NCBI GenBank assembly: GCA_051859825.1
Contig: JBHYFA010000095.1
Span: 1-9,622, forward strand
Direction: 5' to 3'
Source of the DNA: CSBr16-58 sp051859825
GTDB lineage: Bacteria > Bacteroidota > Bacteroidia > Flavobacteriales > Schleiferiaceae
DNA length: 9,622 nt
Under the pieces are notes generated by a model. It was not told the DNA's origin. It searched no databases and saw nothing but the letters and a program-made list of their open reading frames with translations. Shown here one piece after another: positions 1 through 6,722 of the stretch (positions are counted from its first letter, which is position 1; every line of letters begins with the position of its first letter). A program made the position numbers and the translations under genes.

Positions 1-297
1 GTGTTACGCTCTTCCATCGACGACGAGCAAAAACGGGGAAGAATAGCCGCTGTTTACAATATTTTTGCCTTCGTGATGATGATTGTCTTCATCCAAATAC
101 TGCCGCGCCTTACCGATAGCTTGCACCCCGGAAACGGAGGGAATCCGGCGTTTAGTTCCTACGATTTAGACAGTAACATGCGCACCGTATTTTATCCCGC
201 CGTGATTGGCTGGTTTATTATTGGCTACTGGTACTATCAAATTCAAGTACGAATGAAGCTGATTGAGCGTAAACTTTCAGAGCGAATTTGGAAATGA
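1..297 (+). CDS. ccmC: Cytochrome c biogenesis protein CcmC (haem handling), C-terminal part
   Basis: C-terminal 98 residues of a CcmC/CcsA-family integral membrane protein. The first codon (GTG) is most likely an internal valine, because the frame is open to the window edge and CcmC proteins are normally over 200 residues. Two membrane segments are visible (about 19-36 and 63-80). Between them is a periplasmic loop with Ser-Leu-His-Pro-Gly (His42 of the visible part), matching the conserved histidine after the WWD domain that is an axial haem ligand in characterised CcmC proteins. The WWD motif itself would lie upstream of the window. The basic, charged tail is expected to be cytoplasmic. 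In System I, CcmC loads haem onto the chaperone CcmE, and ccmE follows two genes downstream, with the CcmD-like gene 43 bp away. Family assignment is firm; the true start is not visible. Confidence 0.88.
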   Translation: MLRSSIDDEQKRGRIAAVYNIFAFVMMIVFIQILPRLTDSLHPGNGGNPAFSSYDLDSNMRTVFYPAVIGWFIIGYWYYQIQVRMKLIERKLSERIWK

Positions 298-340
298 TAC
301 TCGAAAAGCCACCAATAGCCCGATATTTAATTTTTAGATA

Positions 341-580
341 ATGACAAAGTTCATCCATATAATTTCCCGAAATGCCCTGATGGTTTTCTTTAGCTTGTTT
401 GCATTACAAGCTCAAGCACAATCAGATGTAGAAATGGCCGATCTATTCCGGCAAGATGGAAAGATTTACGTGGTAATAGCGGTAATGCTCATCGTGGTAT
501 CTGCACTTTTCGCGTATTTGTTTGTTGTTGATAGAAAGGTTTCCAAACTTGAAAAAAAGATTAAAGAATCCGGTGATTAG
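341..580 (+). CDS. ccmD: CcmD-like small membrane protein
   Basis: A 79-residue protein with an N-terminal signal-peptide-like hydrophobic stretch ending in Ala-Gln-Ala (about residues 10-27), a short polar segment, a single strong transmembrane helix (about 42-63, beginning Gly-Lys-Ile-Tyr-Val-Val), and a lysine-rich tail that may form a short coiled coil. This is the arrangement of the CcmD-family proteins found between ccmC and ccmE in Bacteroidota. In the enterobacterial system CcmD helps release haem-loaded CcmE from the CcmABCD complex, and a similar role is inferred here. Sequence conservation in this family is low, so the call rests mainly on size, topology and position. The ATG at 341 is preceded by an AT-rich stretch (TAATTTTTAG, 328-337) and no Shine-Dalgarno sequence. 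Confidence 0.82.
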   Translation: MTKFIHIISRNALMVFFSLFALQAQAQSDVEMADLFRQDGKIYVVIAVMLIVVSALFAYLFVVDRKVSKLEKKIKESGD

Positions 581-593
581 AACCTCCGGAAGT

Positions 594-638
594 AATTTTA
601 GTTAATGCATGAGGATTTTCCCCGTGCTCAATTTTAGT
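594..638 (+). repeat. 9-bp direct repeat AATTTTAGT before ccmE
   Basis: AATTTTAGT occurs at 594-602 and again at 630-638, 36 bp apart. The second copy ends 4 bp before the ccmE ATG, and both copies are followed by an A-rich stretch and a CATG. A 10-codon open frame (605-637, Met-His-Glu-Asp...) starts after the first copy and ends inside the second. In this AT-rich spacer chance is a reasonable explanation. If real, it could be a duplicated start region or a small leader peptide. Confidence 0.3.
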
Positions 639-642
639 AAAC

Positions 643-1029
643 ATGAAAAAGACCCATATAATAGCCCTTGTACTCATTTTTATCTCCATCGGAGTAGTCA
701 TTGCTACTTTGGCAGATTCGAGTACGTATATTGATTTTAGTTCTGCGCAAACTAGGCCGGGAACGACTTTTACGGTAATTGGTGAGCTTGAGAAAGATCA
801 AGAAATCAAGTACGACGCACGAAGCAACATACTTACCTTTTATGCTACCGATAAGTCGGGTGTTACTTCACGCGTGTTTTATGGAGACGTAAAGCCCACC
901 GACTTTGAGCGCTCGGAAGATATTACCATGAAGGGCTTTGCTACCGATTCTGGTTTTGTAGCCACCGAAATTCGCTTGAAGTGTCCATCTAAATACAATG
1001 AGCAAAACACTTTGGCAGAAGTGGAGTAA
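643..1029 (+). CDS. ccmE: Periplasmic haem chaperone CcmE, cysteine-type (CxxxY)
   Basis: A 128-residue protein with an N-terminal membrane anchor (about 5-24) and a periplasmic beta-rich domain of the OB-fold type expected for CcmE (about 35-115). It has family features such as Gly-Glu-Leu in the first strand and a Lys-Gly-Phe-Ala-Thr segment before the C-terminal strand. CcmE receives haem from CcmC and passes it to CcmF for attachment to apocytochrome c. In the classical protein a histidine in His-x-x-x-Tyr binds haem covalently. Here the matching site reads Cys114-Pro-Ser-Lys-Tyr118 and no histidine lies near it. Cys-x-x-x-Tyr is known from CcmE of some sulfate reducers and archaea. The tail after Tyr118 is only 10 residues. 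Gaps are 62 bp to ccmD and 104 bp to ccmF. The ATG at 643 fits the signal anchor. Confidence 0.93.
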   Translation: MKKTHIIALVLIFISIGVVIATLADSSTYIDFSSAQTRPGTTFTVIGELEKDQEIKYDARSNILTFYATDKSGVTSRVFYGDVKPTDFERSEDITMKGFATDSGFVATEIRLKCPSKYNEQNTLAEVE

Positions 1030-1046
1030 TTCTTAGAAGACCAAAA

Positions 1047-1096
1047 GTAAAATGGCCGTATTTACCTCAGTTTACGCATTTCTTTGAGCCATTTAC
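1047..1096 (+). other. Possible stem-loop in the ccmE-ccmF spacer
   Basis: GTAAAATGGC (1047-1056) can pair with GCCATTTAC (1088-1096) with one bulged A. Nested directly inside it, CGTA (1057-1060) pairs with TACG (1073-1076). The spacer is the longest in the operon (104 bp) and holds no gene. There is no U-tract after the stem, so it is not a standard intrinsic terminator. It could be an RNA-processing or stability element separating ccmE and ccmF levels, or it may be fortuitous. Confidence 0.3.
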
Positions 1097-1133
1097 CGTA
1101 GTCTTACATTATCTTGATTAATCGAAATTGAAC

Positions 1134-3569
1134 ATGCAGTACATAGGAGAATCCACTTGGATTGGGGAGCTTGGACGTATATTGATCATTCTGGCTTTTT
1201 CTACCGCCTTTTTTTCCACCATCAGTTTGCTCTTCGCTAAAGAGAATAAGCAAGTCATCAATCTGGGAAAATGGAGTTTTGTCATTCACGCCATCAGCAT
1301 TTTTTCGGTAGTTGGATTGTTGTTTTACATGCTCTTAGGTCACTACTTCGAGTACGATTACGTTTGGAAACACTCTTCGCTTGATTTAGAAAAACGTTTT
1401 GTTTTCTCAGCCTTCTGGGAAGGGCAGGAGGGAAGCTTTCTCCTCTGGATGTTTTGGCATTGTGTATTGGGACTCATTCTTTTGTTTACCGCTAAAAAGT
1501 GGACTGCACCTACCGTGGGCTTTTTAGCCATGATTCAACTCATTCTCACCACCATGCTGCTCGGTGTGTATATCGGTGATTTGCAAATTGGTATTAGTCC
1601 TTTCGTGCTTATTCGTGAACTTCCTGAAAACGCCATGCTTCCGTGGACACGCCTGCCCGATTACTTGCAACAAATCGAGGCTTTTTCTGATGGAACAGGA
1701 CTCAATCCACTTCTGCAAAATTACTGGATGACCATCCACCCGCCTACCTTGTTTTTGGGTTTTGCCAGTGTGGCCATCCCATTTGTGTATGCATTGAGTG
1801 GATTATTGAGAAAAGACCATAAGTCATGGATTAAGCCCGCCTTGCCCTGGACATTTTTCTCCATTACCATTTTGGGTACGGGTATTTTGATGGGTGGTGC
1901 TTGGGCCTATGAGGCACTCAGCTTTGGAGGATTCTGGGCTTGGGATCCGGTGGAGAACGCCTCGTTGGTTCCGTGGCTTATTCTCGTAGGTGGAGGTCAC
2001 CTCATGCTCATTGAGCGCAATCGCGGTGGAGCAGCGCATACCATGTACATATTTATATTAGCCGCTTTTTTCTTCATCCTCTATTCAACTTTTCTCACTC
2101 GTTCAGGAATTCTCGGAGAGGCTTCGGTACACTCTTTTGTTGATTTAGGTTTAAATGGTCAACTGCTCATTCTTCTCTTTACCTTCTTGGTGATTCCCGC
2201 ATTTTTCTATTTCCGAGCTTACAAAACTATTCCTAAGAGCGATGGCAATGAAGAATTCTGGTCGCGTGAGTTCTGGATGTTTATCGGATCGCTCATTCTT
2301 TTCATCTCCGCCTTCCAAATTATTTTCTCTACCAGTATTCCCGTAATCGACAAAATTGTGGGGCCGGAAGGATTGATACCCATCTTTGCGGATCACTTGG
2401 CACCACCCATCGACGAAATCGCTCACTACAACGCATGGCAAATCCCCTTCGCCATTGCCATTGGATTTTTGATGGCTGTAACCCAATTTCTCTCGTATCG
2501 GAAATCTCGGCTCAAATGGACGTGGGTGCCATTGGCTCGTTCGCTCGCTTTAGCTCTTTTGCTTACCGTGGTATTTGCTCTTCCTTACGAGTTGTACAAA
2601 AACCCCCTATACATTCTACTTTTACTAAGTGGATGGTACGTTGTTATTGCCAATTTTGACTATTGGATAAGCATTACTAAGGCTAAAATTGCTTTCTCGG
2701 GCTCGTCTATCGCTCACGTAGGTTTCGGTCTATTAATCGTTGGCTCACTGATTAGCAACGGAGCGAAGAAGTATATTTCCAAAAGCCCGGTTTATCTTTC
2801 GGAGAATTTCCCCGCTCAGGAAAATCTATTGGTAGAGCTTAATGATACGGTGAAAATGGCTGATTTTGCCGTAACCTTCACCGGTACCGAGCAAATCGCC
2901 CACAGAAGGTACTACTTTATGGATTACCTGCGAGCCAATAAGGAGGGAGGGTATGATTACGACTTCACACTTTCTCCTCACCTTCAAATCAATGATCAGA
3001 TGGGACTTGTGGCGGAGCCGAGTACCAAACACTACCTCCATAAAGACATCTTTACTCACCTTACTTACGCCGCCGATATGGACAAGCGTGGTGATGATGA
3101 AGGTTACGGTGAAGAAATGGAATTCCTTATGGCTAAAGGTGATACGTTTATCGTTAATCGTCATTTTGTGATTCTCGATAGTATCATTGCTGAGCCCGTG
3201 TATCATAGCGACAATAGCATACAAAGACTAGGTATTGAAGCGGTAATTCGCGTAATGAGTACTACGGGAGACGTCTTTTATGCCCGACCAAAATATGCCA
3301 TTGAAGATGATGAAACTGTGCATGAAGATTATATCGTGGAAGAAGCTCAAATCAAACTTCGCTTTGAAGATGTGAATCTTGAAGAAAATAAGCTCTTGAT
3401 TATTTCCCGTCAAAAAGTGGATAACGACGACGAGTTTGTGGTTCTGAAAGCCATCATTTTCCCTTGGATAAATCTGTTATGGGCGGGATGTATTCTAATG
3501 GCCGTGGGCGGATTTATGTCGGTGTACCAGCGTATAAAGCGAAGCCGTGTAGCCAAAACGGAGTCGTAG
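1134..3569 (+). CDS. ccmF: Cytochrome c haem lyase component CcmF (CcsA/CcmF family, extended)
   Basis: An 811-residue polytopic membrane protein of the CcmF family, which takes haem from CcmE and attaches it to the CxxCH motif of apocytochromes. It has the signature Gly-Gln-Glu-Gly-Ser near residues 97-101, Ile-His-Pro-Pro at 201-204, and the WWD haem-binding segment at 266-281 (Trp268-Ala-Trp-Asp-Pro-Val-Glu-Asn). The four histidines expected as haem ligands by comparison with Escherichia coli CcmF all appear present: His202 and His333 flanking the WWD domain, and His289 and His528 within membrane helices. After His528 comes a periplasmic domain of about 230 residues (about 545-774) and a final helix (about 775-795) with a basic tail. 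At 811 residues it is longer than the roughly 650-residue enterobacterial protein, mostly from this domain. The ATG at 1134 is preferred to an in-frame TTG at 1128. Stop to ccoI start is 28 bp. Confidence 0.95.
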   Translation: MQYIGESTWIGELGRILIILAFSTAFFSTISLLFAKENKQVINLGKWSFVIHAISIFSVVGLLFYMLLGHYFEYDYVWKHSSLDLEKRFVFSAFWEGQEGSFLLWMFWHCVLGLILLFTAKKWTAPTVGFLAMIQLILTTMLLGVYIGDLQIGISPFVLIRELPENAMLPWTRLPDYLQQIEAFSDGTGLNPLLQNYWMTIHPPTLFLGFASVAIPFVYALSGLLRKDHKSWIKPALPWTFFSITILGTGILMGGAWAYEALSFGGFWAWDPVENASLVPWLILVGGGHLMLIERNRGGAAHTMYIFILAAFFFILYSTFLTRSGILGEASVHSFVDLGLNGQLLILLFTFLVIPAFFYFRAYKTIPKSDGNEEFWSREFWMFIGSLILFISAFQIIFSTSIPVIDKIVGPEGLIPIFADHLAPPIDEIAHYNAWQIPFAIAIGFLMAVTQFLSYRKSRLKWTWVPLARSLALALLLTVVFALPYELYKNPLYILLLLSGWYVVIANFDYWISITKAKIAFSGSSIAHVGFGLLIVGSLISNGAKKYISKSPVYLSENFPAQENLLVELNDTVKMADFAVTFTGTEQIAHRRYYFMDYLRANKEGGYDYDFTLSPHLQINDQMGLVAEPSTKHYLHKDIFTHLTYAADMDKRGDDEGYGEEMEFLMAKGDTFIVNRHFVILDSIIAEPVYHSDNSIQRLGIEAVIRVMSTTGDVFYARPKYAIEDDETVHEDYIVEEAQIKLRFEDVNLEENKLLIISRQKVDNDDEFVVLKAIIFPWINLLWAGCILMAVGGFMSVYQRIKRSRVAKTES

Positions 3570-3574
3570 TTTTC

Positions 3575-3582
3575 CAATTTTG
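3575..3582 (+). promoter_or_regulatory. Possible Bacteroidota -7-like element before ccoI
   Basis: CAATTTTG, 15 bp before the ATG at 3598, matches the Bacteroidota -7 consensus TAnnTTTG at all fixed positions except the first. No TTG lies at a suitable distance upstream, so it would be a weak internal promoter at best. Similar strings (TAATTTTTAG at 328-337, CAATTTTAG at 629-637) occur just before ccmD and ccmE, so it may simply reflect AT-rich translation start regions. Confidence 0.22.
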
Positions 3583-3597
3583 CAAACCAAAGCATCC

Positions 3598-5952
3598 ATG
3601 AGTGAAAAAAACTGTTTTCACTGCGGCGAACCAAACCCCTCTAAACCTATCGTACACCAGGAGAAGGAGTTTTGCTGCAATGGTTGTGTTCAAGTTTACA
3701 GGCTCCTCAGTGATGCTGGCTTAGACGGTATCTACGAACAAGAAGGTTATCTGCCAACCGCCAATCGGCCAAAGGAAGATTACAGCTATCTCGATCAACC
3801 GGACATCCTTCAGGCTTTGGTTCGCTACGCCAATGATGAGGTGACCGTGGTGAGCTTCGAGCTCCCCGATATTCACTGTGCCGCCTGTTTGTACGTTCTC
3901 GAAGCTATGCCCGGATGGAAAAAGGGGATTAAGCGCCTCGACGTGCAGTTTTCCAGTAGGCGTGCCATCATCTACTTTGATCCCAAGGAAATAAAGCTCT
4001 CCGAGCTCGCCTCCGCACTGCACGACATCGGCTATCCCTTACGACTCAATCTTGATGACAAGGAGGAAGCAACTTCTTCGGGTAAACGATACATCGCGCC
4101 ATTAGCCGTAGCGGGCTTTTGCTTTGGTAATATCATGATGTTTAGTTTGCCCGAGTATCTCGGTCTGGACAACACCTATTACCGCAATTTTGGTGATCTT
4201 TTTCGCTATCTATCCATGTTTTTAGCATTACCCGTGATGCTTTTTTCCGCCAATACCTGGCATCGATCCGCATGGGGTGCGTTGAAAAATGCTAAAATGA
4301 CCATAGATGTTCCCATAGTCGTGGGAATTTGGGTGTTGTTTATTCGCAGTGTATATGAGGTGGTTGCGTTGGCACAACCCGGATTTTTTGATTCTCTGGC
4401 TGGCTTGGTGTTCTTTTTACTCATTGGCAAATGGTATCAACAAAAAACCTTTGATCGCCTGGCGTTCGACCGCAATTTTACGGCTTTCTTACCTTTAGCT
4501 ATTCGGTACATTGATGCTGAGGGGAAAATCGCTGTGAAGTCGGCAGCCAATATTGAAGTTGATGATGTGCTTTACTTGCGTCACGGAGAAATTCTTCCCG
4601 TTGATGGTGAATTGGTAAGCGATAAGGGTGAAATCAATTATAGCTTTATCACAGGAGAATCCGAACCCGAAAAGGTGGAGCAATCCGATCAAATCTTTGC
4701 AGGGGGGAGCATAGTGGGTAAGGCGTTGAAAATTAAAGCACTGAAAAAGGTTGAAGAGAGTTATCTCCATGCTTTGTGGAACAGTCAGAAGTCGGGTGTG
4801 AAGAGTTCGTTCCAAAACATCACCGACTCCATAAGCAGTAACTTCAGCACGGGGATTTTGGTTGTTGCCTTGGTGGGCTTTTTGGCTTGGCTGCCCTTCA
4901 ATGCTTCCACCGCAGCCATGGTTTTTACTGCCGTATTGATTGTGGCTTGTCCTTGCGCTTTGGCCTTAGCAGCCCCCTTCAGTATGGGGAGTGGCATTCG
5001 TACTTTGGCCAAGCAAGGCTTTTATGTGAAAAATCCCGATTCAATGGAACGCTTGGGAACCGTCAATCAGATTGTGTTTGATAAAACCGGAACCTTGTCG
5101 TTACACGATCGGGAGAAGATTACTTGGACGGGAGAAAACATGTCGGTGGAAACCAAAGTCTTTGTTGCCTCAACTGCTCTACAAAGCACGCATCCCGCCA
5201 GTTTAGCCATTGCCCAGTATTTCAATTTTGATACGGTTGAGGAGCCGGATGCCTACGAAGAGCATCAGGGAAAAGGTATTCAGGACACTTTTGGAGATCA
5301 GGTGATTCGTATTGGTTCGGCCGAGTTTACGGGAGCCGAGAAACACGAAGAGGGCAGGGTGTACCTCGCAATTAATGGGGAATTGCTGGGGTATTTTAGT
5401 TGGAAAAATCACTACCGACAAGGTTTGCCGGAAATGTTGAAGCGCTTGGGTAAGAACTTCCAGTTGTCGCTGGTTTCCGGTGACACTGACGGGGAGAAAA
5501 CCACTTTGCAGGAAATATTTAGCGGTTGGTTGGATATGCTTTTTAAGCAAAAACCCGACGAGAAGCAAACCTATATCGCGGAGCATCAAGAGAAGGGCAG
5601 TCGGGTGCTGATGGCTGGCGACGGACTTAATGATGCGGCGGCTTTGAGTGAGGCGTGGTTTGGATTAGCAGTGAGTGAGCACACGCAAGCCTTTGGGCCA
5701 TCCAGCGACGGAATCATGGTTGCAGATCGCCTATCCGAATTACCCAAAGTACTTGATTACGCTCAATCTTTACAGAAAATTACGCGAGAAAGTCTGCGCT
5801 TATCTTTGATTTACAACATCGTTGGACTCTCTTTTGCCTTAGCCGGTGTTCTCACGCCTATCTACTGCGCTATACTCATGCCCCTGAGTTCTGTAACGGT
5901 TGTTGGCTACGTGGTTTTACGAGAGCAGCAAATGCGGCGCAAGTATTTGTGA
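3598..5952 (+). CDS. ccoI: CcoI/FixI-type P1B copper-transporting ATPase
   Basis: A 784-residue heavy-metal P-type ATPase. The N-terminus has a cysteine-rich putative metal site (Cys6-x-x-Cys9, then Cys26-Cys27-x-x-Cys30), typical of the CcoI/FixI branch, followed by a heavy-metal-associated domain with Cys94-Ala-Ala-Cys97. The catalytic core is complete: TGE at 352-354 (actuator), Cys451-Pro-Cys453 in the membrane, phosphorylated Asp495 in DKTGTL, His532-Pro533 in the nucleotide domain, and GDGLND at 674-679. Tyr739-Asn740 and Met761-x-x-Ser764-Ser765 in the last two helices fit the Cu(I)-specific P1B-1 signature. It should export copper across the inner membrane for assembly of a cbb3-type oxidase, inferred from the family and from its place after ccmF. 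An ATG at 3598 is chosen over TTG at 3580. No ccoS or ccoNOP gene follows; the next gene is convergent. Confidence 0.93.
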   Translation: MSEKNCFHCGEPNPSKPIVHQEKEFCCNGCVQVYRLLSDAGLDGIYEQEGYLPTANRPKEDYSYLDQPDILQALVRYANDEVTVVSFELPDIHCAACLYVLEAMPGWKKGIKRLDVQFSSRRAIIYFDPKEIKLSELASALHDIGYPLRLNLDDKEEATSSGKRYIAPLAVAGFCFGNIMMFSLPEYLGLDNTYYRNFGDLFRYLSMFLALPVMLFSANTWHRSAWGALKNAKMTIDVPIVVGIWVLFIRSVYEVVALAQPGFFDSLAGLVFFLLIGKWYQQKTFDRLAFDRNFTAFLPLAIRYIDAEGKIAVKSAANIEVDDVLYLRHGEILPVDGELVSDKGEINYSFITGESEPEKVEQSDQIFAGGSIVGKALKIKALKKVEESYLHALWNSQKSGVKSSFQNITDSISSNFSTGILVVALVGFLAWLPFNASTAAMVFTAVLIVACPCALALAAPFSMGSGIRTLAKQGFYVKNPDSMERLGTVNQIVFDKTGTLSLHDREKITWTGENMSVETKVFVASTALQSTHPASLAIAQYFNFDTVEEPDAYEEHQGKGIQDTFGDQVIRIGSAEFTGAEKHEEGRVYLAINGELLGYFSWKNHYRQGLPEMLKRLGKNFQLSLVSGDTDGEKTTLQEIFSGWLDMLFKQKPDEKQTYIAEHQEKGSRVLMAGDGLNDAAALSEAWFGLAVSEHTQAFGPSSDGIMVADRLSELPKVLDYAQSLQKITRESLRLSLIYNIVGLSFALAGVLTPIYCAILMPLSSVTVVGYVVLREQQMRRKYL

Positions 5953-5986
5953 GCATAAGGCCGTCATCGGACTTTATAGACAGCCA

Positions 5987-6682
5987 CTAATTAGTTATTT
6001 CAAACTTGTAACCAACCCCCTTAATAGTATGAATAAAACTATTCCCAATCTTCTCACGAATCTTCCTCACGTGTACATCAATGGTGCGATCGCCCACAAC
6101 AACATCTTTGCCCCATACGGATTCTAAAATTTCCTCGCGGGTAAAAACTTTTCCGGGTTTGGAGGCAAGTAGAGCTAGCATTTCGAACTCTTTCCGAGGC
6201 ATAGCTACTTTATTACCTTCGTGGCGAACTTGATATTTTTCGATATTGATTTCCAGTCCTGGGAACTCCATATTCCCTAAGACAGTATTCTCGTTATCCT
6301 CACGTATTCTTCGTAGGAGTGCTTTGATGCGGCTAACGAGGATTTTTGGTTTGATGGGTTTGCTGATATAGTCATCAGCGCCGGCATCAAAGCCCGCGAC
6401 CTGACTGTAATCTTCGCCGCGAGCGGTAAGAAAAGCGATGAGGGTATTTCCAATTTCAGGAAGTGATCTGATTTTCTCACAGGTTTCGATGCCATCAATT
6501 CCGGGCATCATTACATCCAGTAGAATTAGGTGTGGTCGGTGTTTTTGAGCTAAGGTTACGGCGTCGGTGCCGTTGGAAGCGGTATAAACTTCGTAATCCT
6601 CTTTTTTGAGATTATAGCCCACTATCTCAAGGATATCGGGTTCATCATCTACGAGTAGAATGCGGTACACCCTTTGTTCCAT
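5987..6682 (-). CDS. PhoB/OmpR-family DNA-binding response regulator
   Basis: A 231-residue two-component response regulator. The receiver domain (about 6-120) has the acidic pair Asp12-Asp13, phosphoacceptor Asp56 in Leu-Leu-Asp-Val-Met-Met-Pro, Thr86 and Lys108-Pro109, so all residues needed for phosphorylation are present. The C-terminal winged helix of the OmpR/PhoB type (about 134-229) shows the recognition-helix region Val-Gly-Asp-Arg-Thr-Ile-Asp-Val-His-Val-Arg-Lys and the Gly-Val-Gly-Tyr-Lys wing. It should act in the cytoplasm as a phosphorylation-controlled transcription factor. It resembles the PhoB-like regulators common in Bacteroidota, but PhoB itself cannot be told from other paralogues by sequence alone, so no symbol is given. 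No histidine kinase gene adjoins it on either side. It converges on ccoI with 34 bp between the stops and is preceded by a Shine-Dalgarno-like AAGGAA and a repeat-rich 94-bp spacer. Confidence 0.95.
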   Translation of the reverse strand: MEQRVYRILLVDDEPDILEIVGYNLKKEDYEVYTASNGTDAVTLAQKHRPHLILLDVMMPGIDGIETCEKIRSLPEIGNTLIAFLTARGEDYSQVAGFDAGADDYISKPIKPKILVSRIKALLRRIREDNENTVLGNMEFPGLEINIEKYQVRHEGNKVAMPRKEFEMLALLASKPGKVFTREEILESVWGKDVVVGDRTIDVHVRKIREKIGNSFIHTIKGVGYKFEITN

Positions 6683-6688
6683 AATTTG

Positions 6689-6694
6689 TTCCTT
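6689..6694 (-). promoter_or_regulatory. Shine-Dalgarno-like site of the response regulator gene
   Basis: On the minus strand AAGGAA lies 6 bp before the ATG at 6682. The other visible starts in this window lack such a purine motif, so it supports this start and suggests more conventional initiation for the regulator. Confidence 0.5.
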
Positions 6695-6722
6695 TTTTGA
6701 TGGCGTAAAACTACATAAAATA

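Noticed and set aside
1079..1086. TTTCTTTG as a promoter for ccmF
   Set aside because: It deviates from TAnnTTTG at a key position and has no TTG at -33 distance.
1116..1123. GATTAATC palindrome just before ccmF
   Set aside because: An 8-bp AT-rich palindrome is expected by chance in a spacer like this and has no second copy nearby.
1128..1133. TTG start for ccmF two codons upstream of the ATG
   Set aside because: The ATG at 1134 gives a normal CcmF N-terminus, and no ribosome-binding site favours the TTG.
2826..3224. Minus-strand 132-codon open frame inside ccmF
   Set aside because: Shadow of the CcmF periplasmic domain, with no independent evidence of coding.
3580..3597. TTG start for ccoI six codons upstream of the ATG
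   Set aside because: The extra residues are not part of the family and the Met-Ser-Glu-Lys start directly precedes the conserved cysteine cluster.
5203..5589. Minus-strand 128-codon open frame inside ccoI
   Set aside because: It is antisense to the conserved nucleotide-binding domain of the ATPase and has no recognisable protein features.
5955..5977. Imperfect hairpin ATAAGGCC/GGACTTTAT between ccoI and the regulator as a two-way terminator
   Set aside because: The stem has a mismatch and a GU pair and is followed by no T-tract on either strand, so the support is too weak.
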